Below are positions 36,077 through 48,512 of a DNA stretch of 64,000 nt, in pieces. Position 1 is the stretch's first letter, and each line of letters starts with the position of its first letter. The notes beneath the pieces were generated by a model. It had not been told where the DNA came from, did not search any database, and worked only from the letters and a program-made list of their open reading frames with translations. A program made the position numbers and the translations under genes. Source of the DNA: Pezizomycotina sp. ARF18. Its lineage: Eukaryota > Ascomycota. The stretch lies in contig AZLU01000052.1 of NCBI GenBank assembly GCA_002224055.1, positions 62,001-126,000 on the forward strand. The letters are read 5' to 3'.

Positions 36077-39000
36077 ATGGCGGATCCGCTGCGTCGGCCG
36101 TCTCTCCAAGCAGATGTTGGGAGGAAACCTTCCTCAGGCGAGCTCGACCTTACGCTATCCCTGCAAAACCTTCCCTCGCATCATCGACAACATTACCACC
36201 TTCTCCATCCCCGATACGTATCCCTCTGCAAGTGACCGACGATCGCCGTCCCCTCTTGTGGTCAGGAAGCGCTCGTCCCTCGGCGTTGGCCAGCGATCAC
36301 AGCCGGGACCCCCGTTGGCACTACCCGATCAAGCGCACGCTTCTTACAACACGTTGCCAATGAACTCACCGCCTCCGAGTGCAACTAATGGCGCCGGCGC
36401 CTCCATCTCGAGGAAGACGTCTATCACCTCCCTATCGCATTCGGATAGCATTTCTACTACGACAATGGCGCTTCCATTCCACCGCCGTTACCACCGCTCA
36501 CGAACCAGGACGCAGAAACGCTTGTCGTACTCTCCGATATGAGCTACCTACACGCTTCTCGAGAGAGTGGGAAAACTCGGCTTACAAGGGTAGCATTGTT
36601 GAGCGCCCAGAACGAATTGTTGCTGCTGCCCTCGGGGTCTCGGCCGCTATAAGCAAGCTTACGCCTTCTAGGCTATCGCTCATAAAGACGGATCGCACGG
36701 CTTCGCTAGCTGATCCGGCGGTTAAAACAGTCCATGGAGAGCAGTATCCGCCTGCTTTGGCAAGGTGGTGCGAGGAAAGCGCAGGAAAACTCAACGCACA
36801 GCAGATCGAACTCCCAGAGGTTGGGCCGACGGGGAGACAATATCTTCCAGCGACATGTATCTGTGCCCGGAGACTCGCAAGGATCTCGAGGGTTGTTTGG
36901 GACTGTATTCGAAGCTACGGATAGACTCTTCTGTGATCGGAACCTGGGCACGGATGGGTTTTTGAAAACAGAATATCCGAGAGCCAAACGCGCATTTGTT
37001 TGCATTAGACCGCCAGGTGCGTTCACTTACGATCTTCCTATTACTGACATTATCCTTCGGAGCCTTGAACTAAAAGATAGCAATTTACTAGGCCATCATT
37101 GTGGCGAAGCTACTCCTGCAGGGTTTTGTTTCATCAACAATGTTCAGGTAGCTATATCTTACGCTGCTCGCCAGCACGGCCTTACCCACGCTGCCATCCT
37201 CGACTTCGACCTTCACCATGGCGACGGCTCGCAGGAGATCGCGTGGACCTTGAATACATCTCGGCACAATAGCAGAAGCTCCACCCTCCCCACCATCGGC
37301 TACTACTCCTTACACGATATAAAATCGTACCTTGCGAATCGGGAACCTTGATAAAATTACTAATGCCAGTATTTGTATTGAGGACGCGCATGGCCAGAAC
37401 GTATGGAATGTGCATCTCGAAGCATACTCGGACGAGCAAAACTTTTGGGAGCTGTACGATACCAAGTATAATGCCCTCTTGATAAAGCTAGAAACTCTTG
37501 CAGAAAGCCAAAGCACCTACAAGCCTTCACCCAAGAACGGAAATAAACGATTCAAGGCTGGTGTTTTTGTCTCTGCCGGCTTCGATGCCAGCAACTTCGA
37601 GGGGCAACACATGCAACGTCATGCTGTCAATGTCCCAACGAGCTTCTTTGCAAAATTTACCGAGGACGCCGTTAAAATCGCGGAGGAATTTGCTGAAGGC
37701 AGGGTTCTTAGCGTTTTGGAAGGTGGATACGAAGATAGAGCTATCTGGACCGGAGTATTCTCCCATCTCTGCGGCTTAGCCGCTCCCCATGGCGTATTCC
37801 CGATTGAGACCAGCCGCCAGTTCATCCAGCCGGCTGCTACTCGTCCGCAGCTTGGAGGACTTGGATACAGCCAGCTGAGGACCACCTGCTGTTGATGTAC
37901 CCGCAGCTCACTTTCACCTCATACGATCCCTCATGGTTTATATATCAAACCCACTTGCAACAAGTTGAGGATGCCGTAACCACCACGCACCAAAAGAAGA
38001 TTGAAAGGGAAACGTCCTACTTTCACCGACAGCAGCTAGCGCCGCAAAGAAGGTTACACCTGGTTCTAGGCGAAAAGGCAAGCTTCATCAACGTTTTCGC
38101 CGGTCAGGACCGTTTAACACCGTCACCCACGCCACCTTTGAAACCCATGGAATGGGAGAGCTCTCTGCCTTTATATGGTTATCCATCGTTCCTCAACAGG
38201 AGATCACACCGAAACCGTTTAAGTCCGCCCTCAAACCTGAAAAGCGACTGACTAAACGCCATAGTGTGGTGGAGTTCCAGAAATCGACGGTGCCAAGACT
38301 TCATCTGGCCGCATATTAAGAGAAAGAAAGAAACCAACAATCCCGGTCGTCGAAGAGCAGCCCGCTCCTCTCCTACGCGAGCTTCGAGAACCGTGGCGGC
38401 TAACCCGAAGAGAGCCGCATCTTCGGCAGCCGTTGGACGCCCTTCAGCGGCACAAAGATCTTCCGCGGCGGCAACCCTACCGAGGGCCACCAGCGCTGCT
38501 GCTGTAACAAGAAAATCGGAAGGAGCTACCACGAAAGCTAGGGCGACGCAGAGGAAATTTCACCACCAGGTGGTTCCAATGGCGTAGCCATCAAGAAGGA
38601 AATTAAGCAGGAGAATGCTGCTCCCGCGAGAAATGGTGTTAAGGCCACAACTTCTACTTCCGCTGCCGGCGCTGGTCGTGCGACAGCCAACGGCCAACCG
38701 AGCGTCCCACGCGCATCACGTCAGTTGATAAAGTCACAGATCACGTTGCGAAACTAAAGATCACGTATAAGAATAAGGAAAGAGACCAGGAGCAGCTTCG
38801 TAGTAGTAAAGCGGAGGCGGCAGAAGAGGAACAACTACGCAAGCAAATCAAGGATCACGAGGATCGCATCAAGCGTGCTCAGGGCGGAAAGAAAAACGAA
38901 GCTACCAGGAAAATACCCCCTAAAATCCAGGAAACTTCTCTAAATAGTCGTCTACCATCTCAGAGGATGTCTGCTGAAGAGGAGCGCCTTCGCGAAGAGA

Positions 39001-39415
39001 AACTCGAGTCGAAGCTTAGAGAGATGGACATCGAAAACAGCGACAAGGAAAAGTCACCGCAAGAATCAAAGCCGCCTAAGAATTCCCTCCAGCACTCAAC
39101 CCCGCTCGCCAATCGCATAAATCCTGCCTTCCTACAGGCGTCGGTATCCGCGCCCCCGTCAACCAACCCTGTTCGGATAAAAACAGAGCCTACATCACCA
39201 TTCCCTAACGATGCCAGTCCACTGCCTGCTAGGAACGGACGCTGGGAAATTGGCCAAGAACTCACCCGGCGAGAGTTTATAAGACCGTCCAACATACTCT
39301 CCTAAAACCACACGGGACTGGCATGCTAGGCCAGGATAGTAGCCTAAAAAAGGACCCCGTTGGAGTCGACATGGATAGGATACCGTCCAATTCTTCGAAT
39401 ACTTCCACCAAGTAG
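36077..39415 (+). CDS. hos3: Histone deacetylase, HOS3 type
   Basis: A zinc-dependent class II-like deacetylase of the fungal HOS3/HosB branch, acting on acetyl-lysine, mainly on histones. The start at 36077 reads MADPLRRPSLQADVG and opens a disordered Ser/Pro front. The catalytic domain begins about 36550 (ENSAYKGSIVERPERIVAAA). It continues MYLCPETRKDLEGCLG, FLKTEYPRAKRAFVCIRPPG, an in-frame intron at 37017-37091, then HHCGEATPAGFCFINNVQVA, AAILDFDLHHGDGSQEIAW (zinc ligands of the DxH motif) and HDIKSY. It ends with NASICIEDAHGQNVWNVHLE, FVSAGFDASNFEG (third ligand), MQRHAVNVPTSFFAKF and SVLEGGYEDRA. The C-terminal 450 residues are disordered and charged, with LRKQIKDHEDRIKRAQ and a Lys/Glu-rich helix; the stop is at 39413-39415. 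Around 37330 two missing bases break a YPCEFG motif. There are many other frame breaks. Nicotinamidase lies 1.5 kb downstream. Confidence 0.88.
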
Positions 39416-40628
39416 AACTTCTGGAAGCGCGGCAATGCCAAACACGCTAACGGAAATTAGGCTAGATTTAGTCCTCATGTTACAGCGCAAATCTAATGTA
39501 TTTAGATGTTCTTTTCATGCTGTTTTCCTCATTCCTCCAACTTTCGTGAATACTTTACTAGCAAGAACAAAACAAAAGGCGCATGTTGTGTTCTTTCCTT
39601 CCAGCATTTACACCTTTCCACACCTTTTTTCTCTCCAAACCCGTTTCATATTCTCTGTCCATTACATGTTCCCCCTCCCTCCCAACTTTTTTTTACCTAC
39701 CTTGTCGATTCGTACATAACTCTACGGTTGTTTATAGTGGTTTACTTCTTGTTTAACATTTCGAACATCTTTCAACTTCATCACTGGGTGATTGTGTATT
39801 ATTAAAAACTTCTTTCCTTTTAAAAATTGACCACAAGTATTAGTACTTATCTGGTCTTACAGTTGTCTATTTTTCCATATATATATTCTTTCCTTTTGAA
39901 CAACCTGGTGTCGATTCATATGAAATATTTCATTTTTCTACGTGCAACTAGGGGGAAAAAAATGGAAAAAAGGGAATCCATTTGTGAATTCTGTTTAGAG
40001 CGGAAACGTCTCTGGTCTTCAGTAGTTAATCAATACCTCCAAAGCAGTGGAGCCTGGCCCTCTTATTTCACTTTTGCTAAATCCTTCACGCAAATGGAAG
40101 AAATCCGTATTCTTCCAATAAAATCACATACAAACTGTTCTTGGTTTTTCTTATTTCTGCGCAAAGGCTTGGTACTTTCGGTATCCCTATGTAACATCTT
40201 CTATCATATGTGAATAACGTTTACCTCTGCAACATAAATTTATAAAAATGCAAAGATAAGGAGTGAATTCTGGCAGAGGTATCGATGCCCAGCTTTGGAA
40301 AAGCTGCAAGCTCTCTTGGTCTCCCTCTCCTTATTCCTTCTGCAACGTTGTTCGCCGATGCCAATTTTTTTCTTCTGACTTTGCCTTTTCATTTTGCAAT
40401 GGCAACCAATATCGTGCTATCATGGTACGAGGCGGAAGAAGAGTCCACGCAGGTAAAATTATTTAGCGGAGATCAACATCCAGATTCCGTCAGGCTGACA
40501 AGAAATATACTTGATTAAGTACATATCCGGAAATTTTGTTACTCTACATGGAGTTAGTAGTAAAGTAAAGTAGTACAAGGCATACTCTCTCTCTCTTTCT
40601 CTCTTATCATTGCCACTATTTTCTTCCT

Positions 40629-40662
<34 letters not shown>

Positions 40663-40884
40663 CCTACCGAGCTTTTTCTGACCCAGGTTGAGTGGAGCTC
40701 AAGATTTTGAGCGAATATAATAATTATTTTTGTCTGCCACTTTGCTTTTGTATCCCCCGAAGTTACCTTATCTTTAAAAACCCACAACCTTCTCCATCAA
40801 CCAGCAACTAAACAGTAGCTTGAGAAAAAGAAGTAAAAACATAAAAAAAAAAAAAAATAAAAATAAAATAAAAATAAAAATAAA
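39416..40884. other. Intergenic between deacetylase and nicotinamidase
   Basis: T-rich and mostly featureless, with T33 at 40630-40662 and a (CT)n patch at 40583-40602. A 77-residue frame at 40285-40518 (+), MPSFGKAASSLGLPLLIPSA onward, has a hydrophobic middle and an acidic end and could be a small membrane protein, but it has no family match. The last 45 bases are an AAAAT-type leader. Confidence 0.5.
40840..40884 (+). promoter_or_regulatory. A-rich (AAAAT)n leader touching the nicotinamidase start
   Basis: A run of about fifteen A residues followed by five AAAAT-type units ends exactly at the ATG of 40885. This resembles the leader of the septin-like gene. A role in initiation is inference. 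Confidence 0.4.
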
Positions 40885-41874
40885 ATGGCGCCGCCATCTC
40901 CGTTCGTCCCGGCTCTGCTAGTTATAGACTGTCAGAATGATTTCGTGGTAGGTCAAAAACATCGTCAGCCATCGTCATTCCTGCTGCTAGGGTACGGCTT
41001 TTGCCGGCAAGAAACCAAGTTCGTTTTGCTTTTTCCCTTCTTAGGGTTTAAAGCTTTTCGCATTCATTCATTCCTGTTGGTTTTTTCGCCCGCATTGCAT
41101 TTTCGCACTACTGCAAGGGCACATTTACCACTGAAAACCCCGTTTATTTTCCCTTACTTTTCACGATAGCTGCATTTTAAAGCTTCAAATCCATTACCAT
41201 TACTAAAGCCGCAGAGCCTTTTCTCTCTCGCTGCGAAAAACATGCCTACTTAGACCGGATCCCTCGCGGTCCCCTCGGCCGCCTCCATCTTCCCCACCGT
41301 CAACGCCTTACTATCCCGCCCCGGTTTCGTCACCCGCATAGCAACGAAGGACTGGCACCCTCCGACCACGTCTCCTTCGCTGAGCAGCATCCCGCGCCAC
41401 ATAACAAACCCTTCGAATCCACGACCACGATCGTAAACCCGCACAACGCCTCCGAATCCTACGAGACCCGCCTGTGGCCCGTCCACTGCGTCCAGAACAG
41501 CCACGGCGCCGCGCTCGTCCGGAGCTGGATACGTCATCGCTCGACGAGATCCTAGAAAAGGGAACAGACGCCAGGGTGGAGATGTACTCCGCGTTTAAAG
41601 ACCCCTTTAGGTCGCCCGTCGTGAGCGATTCGGGGTTGTCGGAAAGGTTGAAGGCGAAGGGTATCACGACGGTCTACGTCGTCGGCCTTGCGCTCGATTA
41701 CTGCGTCAAGTATACCGCCGTAGGCGCGAAGGAGGAAGGGTTCGACGTGTACATCGTCAGGGAAGGTGTCAAGAGCGTCGATCCGGAGAAGGATAAGGAG
41801 ACGACGGAGGAGATTGAAGCGACGGGGTTAAGGTTATCGGGCTCGATAGCAAGGAGATGGGGTGGATTCAATAG
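40885..41874 (+). CDS. pnc1: Nicotinamidase (isochorismatase-fold hydrolase)
   Basis: Converts nicotinamide to nicotinic acid and ammonia in the NAD salvage path, and lowers nicotinamide, an inhibitor of sirtuins (known for yeast Pnc1). Exon 1 (40885-40947) reads PALLVIDCQNDFV with the catalytic Asp. The intron is 40948-41255. Exon 2 begins TGSLAVPSAASIFPTVNALL and gives the metal-site motif KDWHPPDHVSF, then LWPVHCVQ with another metal His. After one missing base near 41520 it reads ELDTSSLDEILEKGTDARVE, MYSAF and GLALDYCVKYTA with the nucleophile Cys, then DVYIVREGVKSVDPEK. The last frame change gives VKVIGLDSKEMGWIQ and a TAG at 41872-41874. All expected catalytic and metal residues are present. 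Total length is near 225 residues, close to yeast Pnc1. The intron, at 308 bp, is longer than its neighbours. Confidence 0.92.
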
Positions 41875-42844
41875 TCAAGGCCTTTTTTTTTTTTTTTTTA
41901 TAGAAACAAGAGCAATATATATATAGTCACGGCTTTGTCGAAATTTCGAGAAACTGATTTGCCCGTAGAAGGACGTTTCCGAAACAGTTGGCGAGATCGG
42001 CTTTTAATAGACTGGATCACGAAAGTAGAAGTGTTACTCCGTTTTTGTTTTCGTTATTACGAGTGGCATGATTCAGATTAGAGTGCTATCTCTGATATAG
42101 AAAGGGCCCCCTATCTCTAGAGAATCTTGGAATTTTCAAGTCAAGTATGTTTTTATTTTTAGGTCATGAGTATTTTTATGTCCAAAGTTTCGTAACGGTC
42201 TGAGTCTACGTACAGAATGAGGGGAAACAAGAATAACCAGCAACGGAACAAGGAAAGATGTGCAATGATAGGTTGTCTATTTGTACAGTATAAACCCCGT
42301 AAATGAGTGCATCGTTCACTCCGGATAGTTCAAATCCAAAAGCAGTCATCCAATAATAAACAGTCTTATGGGTGTTCATACTATTATCGGTGAGCTTAGC
42401 AAAGAAGTGAGAACGAGGGAACGTAGAACAGCAAAAGAAAATCGTAGTTGAAGAAAAAAAATGGTATCGTGTCTTAAGGTTTAAAAAAAAAATTTTTTTA
42501 GAAATACCCCAATAAGTATAAAAAAAGACGCCGAAGGGAAAGGCCAAAGTGCAAATAGGAAAAAGAAAGCTCAGAGTTAGAAATAAGGGAACAATAACAG
42601 CAAACGCTTAAAAAAATACTAATGGTAACTGACCGAGCAGAAATCTCATCAGTAGTTGTGTAATGAAGGACAAACAAGTGAAAGAGCGCTGGGACTAATT
42701 GAAAACCCTAATAAGTCGTAACGATAACTAAACCTCCCGATTTTCGAGATTAAGTTATAAAATTACAAAAATCGGTTCCAGGTCAGAACCATTCGTTGTT
42801 GAAATTCGGAAAAGAAGCGACGCCTAGAAATAGGATAATGACTA
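41875..42844. other. Intergenic between convergent genes
   Basis: 3' region shared by the nicotinamidase (+) and the conserved fungal gene (-). It has T18 at about 41882-41899, directly past the nicotinamidase stop, and an A9-T7 palindrome near 42482-42498. No gene seen. Confidence 0.5.
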
Positions 42845-44372
42845 CTATAAGCTAATGAGCCGGAACCGCCTGGGGTTCCTATCTCCAGACGGTGGCCGTA
42901 GTACCGATTTTGGACGTGCTTCCCAGCCGAGGAGCATCGACATCCCAGTCTCCACACAGTCGTAGACCTCAACCGTAGTACCAAGCGCCTCTTTGCCTTC
43001 GCGTATCATATCCTTGAGCCTCTTGTTGAACTTCCTAATGCTCTCGTCGGTGTCTACTTCCGGATTCCTGCGAAGGGAAGGCGTGCTCTTGAGATCGTTG
43101 CCGCTGGGAAGATTCGGAACAAAGTCGGCGGCGAACATCCCATTCAGCGGTTGCCGTTTTGCACTTCCCCGAAAGACGCTTCTGATGCCCAGAAGCCCGT
43201 CCAGAATTCTTCACTGGTGAACTCGGAGCGCTGGCAGAAGAAGACCTGGAACTTCCGATTTCGTCATGAATTGGGTTGAACTTGTTGGCCCCGCCAAAGG
43301 GCATCAAAGGTCTCGAAAATGGCCGCGATTTTCTGGGTACCGTCCTGGCGTAAGTACCATTCCTTTTACCATTACCGGGAAGCTCGTTGTATACATCGGC
43401 GTGGAAGGACGGATGCCCTGGCTCTGACGGGTGCTGGCTGCTGAGGCTCTGCTAGCTGCAGACGCAGTCACGGTAGATGCCGGGGCTCTTCATTTACCAA
43501 CACCCAAGATCCTGACATTCCCCTGCCTGAGGGTGCTTTGAAGTTGGGGAACCAATGTTGCTTAAAGCGGGGGGCCTGTGTTTCCGTAAATTTCCTGAAG
43601 AGGCGGGACTTTGCGGTGGGGTGGCCGTAGTCGCGGTGGAGGTAATGCCACCTACAGGGCTGGGCTAGCAACAGGTTGGATAAACATTTCGTATTCGGGA
43701 AGTGCGCCGGGCATGGTTTGCGGCTGTCCGTTCTGAAACATTTCAGGCGGCATATTATACGGGGTGTCAAAATATTCCTGTCCGGACGGAACCATAAACC
43801 TCGAGGAAAGCCCTAGAGAGAGTGCTGGAGCTTGAGACTTGCAGAATTCCCATACAGCCCCAACGACCGAACCTACAACGTCGAGTAATCTCCTCTTCCC
43901 ACCCTGTTATCGAGCTCGTCTTGTTGTCGCTGTTCTTCCTCTTCGGCGGTGGAGCCGCAGTTCCGCCTGTAGTTCACGTCCGAAAATATAGAATCCTTCA
44001 TCACATCGTCAACGTCCTCATCATCATCGTCTTCCTGCCTGAAACTTCCTGTAAGGCCTTGAGAGAAAGATCCACCGTTTTCTGAGGATTTGGTTTTTGG
44101 GTAGAGAGCACGTTCGTCATCGGTGTCGTTGTAAAGCTCACTTCGTCCCTCTTCCTGTTCCTAGAAGGCTGCTCCACACCGCTACCGACCCCTGACCCAT
44201 TCTCTCCAGAAGAAGACTTCTGTCTAGTCTCCTCTTTGCCGATGCATTGGAGTCGTAGCTCGAGCTTGAGCGGGTGGTATAGGTCGAATCTTCGGCGTGG
44301 AAGGCGAGAAGTCGTACTAATATTTGCGGATGCCATGAGATGTTTTGCCGTTGATTTCGTTTTTTTTGCCAC
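42845..44372 (-). CDS. Conserved fungal protein of unknown function, largely disordered
   Basis: Reads MAKKTKSTAKHLMASANIST from 44372 (a second start is possible at 44336), then FDLYHPLKLELRLQCIGKEE and a Ser/Lys-rich stretch. After a frame change come QEDDDDEDVDDVMKDSIFSD, GGSTAEEEEQRQQDELDNRV with one reading shift, and SVVGAVWEFCKS. Further on are a Pro/Thr/Ser-rich middle (MVPSGQEYFDTPYNM, FIQPVASPALVG), KFNPIHDEIGSSRSSS and a C-terminal helix, DESIRKFNKRLKDMIREGKE then ALGTTVEVYD. The VWEFCK motif and the RFN..L..MI.EGKEALGTT helix recur, as I remember, in uncharacterised proteins across filamentous ascomycetes. The order acidic patch, aromatic motif, disordered linker, terminal helix suggests a scaffold. 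No enzyme motif is seen. There are several frame breaks. The function is unknown and I give no name. Confidence 0.6.
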
Positions 44373-46145
44373 TGCAGGACTCTTGGTAAGAGATAGATAA
44401 GTTAATACCGAACTACAGTTCCTCCTGAGCTTCGTTATTCGTTTATATTTATATTTTTCGTAAGGGAGAAGGAATGCAAGGCATTAGGCTCAATATTATA
44501 TTTTAAGGGATGGAATTAGAGGGAAAGAAAGAGATAAAACGAGCATGGAGGGGAGTAAAAGGAAAAAAAAAGAAAAAGAAAAAAAAAGACTGAAAGGAAG
44601 AAAAAGAAAGAAAAAAAAATTGAAGGGAACGAACAACAAAGAAGCGAGACTTAGGGGAAAAAAAAAAAAAAAGAAGGGAAGGATGCCAGGAAAGGGTTGG
44701 CTAGATTTCCGAAGAGCGCTGGGATAAAAAGGATAAAAAGAGAGTACATGTGGATGTGCGGCAGTCGTTAGAGGTGTGGAGATCGAATACAGTATTCCGA
44801 TTTGGCTTAATGCCTAGGAGTCCTTGCCTTTTTCGACGCACGTTTTGTCCCTTAGTGGAGCATTGTCCACAAGTTGTATATGTAACGCAATAGCTCGAGG
44901 GGGGTGGAGCTTGCCTAGATCTTCCGAAAAGAATTGAAAAATAAAAAGAAAGCAAGAGAGATTAATAGGAGGATGTTCCGTCGCAATTCCTGAACGTGAT
45001 CGTTTCTGGATAAACAATCGAATTTCCTTTGAAAGCTGCTCGTAATTGCAATGTCTAGCAGTTCGTCATTTTCGACCAAAGACAGCTCAAGTGAACAAAA
45101 GGAAGCAAGGAAAAGGAGGCCGACCCGGTTGTTCTCAAGACAGCTGTCTATCTCGCGAACGCCACGGTCCGGCTGCTTCTGCTCTTGTGGGGCTTTCGCT
45201 AGCTTTCTTTTTCTTTTTCTTTTTCTTTTTGTTTCTCGCTTGCTCCATTTTCAAGGCTTTATCCAGCAGAAACAAGCCGTAGCTGGCGAATTGTTAACTT
45301 TAATTGGCGTATTGCGCAGCGGGAAGATAGGTGAACGCTAACCGCCGACCGCCGAAACCGCCGCCAAACTCAAGTAGCCCCCCTTGTGGATCCGGGGAAG
45401 GAATGGAGAGCTTCCCACAATGCAAGAAAACTTAACGGAGCTAACTCAACACTTCCAAGCTTCTTAATTTGAATTAATCAGATATCTGAGGAAGTACGCA
45501 ATGACAGGTCGGTTTCAAGGCCAAATACTACCCGCTTTTGTTTGATTCTAGATGAGGAAGAATTGTTCTGGATATGTGATATCAAATTATGTACTTGATG
45601 AAGTTGCAATTGTTTAGTGTTTGTAGAACAAGAGAAGATGGTTTTGTTACTTGAGATTCGGATGTTGGAAATTTAAGAATTTTTAAATAAAAACGACCAA
45701 CATACTATTTAAATTTCAGTGAGGGCAACGACAACAGCAACCGGCAACCGCGACGAGAATATCAAAAATAAAAAACGACACTTAATAAAGATCCTCAGGA
45801 GTTTTTTCTTTTTCTTTTTTCTTTCAACTAACAAAAAAAAAAAGTATATAATTTAACAAAATATCGAGAAAATTCCATCCGGTGATGTTCATTGACATCG
45901 TATAACAATCCTCAGTGTCGGCCCTACGTTCGGGTAACCTATTAATTATCGAATTAAAAAAAAAAAAAATGCAGCCAATTGCAGAGAATGTTGGTAGTCT
46001 CGATCAGACTCTCCGGGCCCAACATCCAACACTTAATATAAAATTTTTAGGAAGTTCTCTGTCTTCATATATCATGAAGGCTGATATAGAGTATAGCAGG
46101 AGGACGAAAGTCGGCACCTTCGCAAAGATTGTCAAGATGCTGCTA
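44373..46145. other. Intergenic; purine-rich tract and one small candidate frame
   Basis: 44540-44700 is an A/G-rich tract that creates a false Lys-rich frame. At 45051-45341 (+) a 96-residue frame starts MSSSSSFSTKDSSSEQKEAR, turns basic, then has a hydrophobic stretch (ASFLFLFLFLFVSRLLHF), so a small membrane protein is possible but unsupported. At 45969 (+) a 161-residue frame begins right after A13 and overlaps the 3' end of the F-box gene on the other strand. Confidence 0.45.
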
Positions 46146-48512
46146 CTACTGCTCCAATTCTGCCTCCCAGTTCTGGACAAATCTCTCCAGCTTGTCTATA
46201 TCAACGAAAAAGAGGTCCTCCCATATGCCTGTTGTGTCCCTCAAAATATGCCCGTTGTTCTCCTTCTTGTGCTCCGTAACGGCCATGAAATTTCCCCCCA
46301 TGCGTCTCCACCTTTTGAGGTACTCAGATTCCGCCGTCGTCAACCTTTCGTGCTCAATGTCCATGCCCGACTCCATCAGCTCCGTTGGCGCGAGCGTTTC
46401 CGGATCCTCGCTGCCGGGATAGGTCAGTTTTACGGGTTTCAAGCACGCCAATAGATCGGCTTGTATGCTTGACATCTGCTGGTTCGCCTGATCAACCGCA
46501 GATCCTCCGGAGATCCTATGGAACCTCTTGGATTCGGAGTTGTAGCAGCAAGACAGCGACGAAGGCTGGTTAGAAGCACCCGCTGAAGACACACAGCCGT
46601 TAGCCAAGGACCTCCTAAGCCTCTGAATGGTCGAAAAGGGGTCTTCGTCGAAGGTCGGATGACTGGAGATGTCGTTTCGTCCGCCATGAGGTTTGGATAT
46701 CCGGTTCTCAATAGCTAGCACTTTGAGATTATGCTTTTTCGTGCCTTGCTTCGTCTTCTTCATGATTGCCTGGGCCAATTCCGGGGTTAGGGCCATCCTA
46801 CTCCGACCACCACAGGCCCATTTAATATTTCCAGCTTCGGGACGCCGCCAGGGTGGTCAAATAATTTAATCAAGTCGGTGGTTTCGAATCCCATTTCTCC
46901 ATGGTGCTTCGCATAACGTCGCTCTTCAGAGCCAACAAAAGAGATTATTAACTACCATGACTTCAATTTTCAAGTACATGAACGAATTTGGAATCCTTAC
47001 TTGAACTTCCAAAGATCTGACTGACTCCCTGCATTCTGAGTCCCTGATAGCTCCAACGTCGCCTTTGGCAATGCATGGCATGAAAATATGCCGGAGGTTC
47101 GGATTATACTGGGCAATCGACAGTAACACTTTTGGGGGAATAAAGAATACTTTCTGCTCGGGCCGAGGAATCTCGGCGTGTATTGTATGAAGAGTAGTAA
47201 ACCCAAGAACAGGAACTACGGGCGTCGCGTACGGATTATGCGGGTATCTCGGAAGTGTGACCTGATTGTTCACCATGTACAATTTTCTCAGATTGGGAAG
47301 CATAGCCATCGTCGGCCAACAGTTGTGCGAAATCTCGTCGAATTCTCCGATGTCAATTTCGAGGGTTTCGATTGACTCCGGTAAGCTCGAAAAATTTGGA
47401 GAATTGACTAAATGGAGCTTCTTAAGCTTCGGGAGATCATTATTGAGCTTGGGTGTTTTCATGACGGGTGCCTGATCCAAATCAAGATCCATATTTTTTT
47501 CCGACCATGGATTGATAGCCTTGACGCGTAACAGTTCCAGGTCTTGAAATTCAGGATCTCCAGTTCGATAGATCTCTGATCTTCCGCCTTGACGGTCTCA
47601 AAGTTTAGGGATAGCAGCTTGATATAATTGTGCCGCAAAACTTGATGGAGGAACTCTTCCGCAACTGTCTCCAGATGGAGGTCGAGTTGAATATGAGGGA
47701 AATAGTAGAGAAGACCGATACAAGCTCGCTGCTGAGCAACGTACTGTGATAATGGTCCAGAATGTTGGAGGAGATCACTAATCGGATTTTCTGCTGGGTT
47801 TGCAAGCGCGTATGTATAATTAGCCAATATCTACTCTAAGAGATCAATTGGAGTTCAATTAACTTAAATGTCCGAGGAAGAAGGAAGAAAAATATAATAT
47901 AGCCGAATCACCAAATAATACGGTGGACTCCACGGCAAAAAACTTACTGGGCCATCCAAGCACACGAATGTGTAGGGAGACAACATTTTTCAGGTCCATA
48001 CACATTTTACGAGCAACCGAGTGAAGAGTTGGTTGGGTGTTCGTAGTAGCAACTGAGGAAGCTTGCTGTGCGTGCTCTGGAGCGTGCACATCTCCTCTCC
48101 TCGTCGCCGCAGGGAACTCATCGTTGTACAACAGCGTGTTCCGGCAGATTTCTGGCGAGAAAGCAAGGTGCCTGATCCAACCCAGCTCAGTCTCGCCAAT
48201 GACGCCTTCGTGGACCGAGGCTAAGAATTTGCGGAGCCGCAAGCCGGTCAGGTACGTCCGACCAGGGAAGAAAGTATACGATCCCGTTGGAGGCGCTTCG
48301 GAAGTATCGGGCCGAAAGCAAAGGGTAGGGCGTCCCAGCGCGAGCCTCTGGAAAAGTGCAAATCTGAAGGAACTGTAAAAGTAGCTCGAGGTGCGAATGA
48401 CGTTGAAAATGTCAGCGGGCTCCAGTATCCCCGCGTCAACCACGACGTGGTTCAACACCTCGAAAGGAAGCCCAGTCAGGTTCATTGTCATTGGGTGTCT
48501 CGTTGACGACAC
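46146..48512 (-). CDS. F-box protein with leucine-rich-like repeats
   Basis: Likely a substrate adaptor of an SCF ubiquitin ligase. The N terminus reads LTGLPFEVLNHVVVDAGILE then ADIFNVIRTSSYFYSS, an F-box. An intron with donor GTAAGT near 47950 and a TTAG acceptor near 47840 leads to LQHSGPLSQYVAQQRACIGL. The middle has LRR-like leucine spacing: LPKLKKLHLVNSPNFSSLPE, SIETLEIDIGEFDEI, MLPNLRKLYMVNN and YNPNLRHIFMPC. After a further intron the tail gives LAQAIMKKTKQGTKKHNLKV, SGMDIEHERLTTAESEYLKR and IDKLERFVQNWEAELEQ. Starts at 48491 (MTMNLTG) or 48485 are alternatives. There are three or four frame breaks. The target protein cannot be guessed. A second F-box gene lies 9 kb away on the same strand. 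Confidence 0.7.

Noticed and set aside
44545-44727. Lys-rich frame in a purine tract
   Set aside because: The A/G-rich DNA gives Lys, Arg and Glu in any frame.
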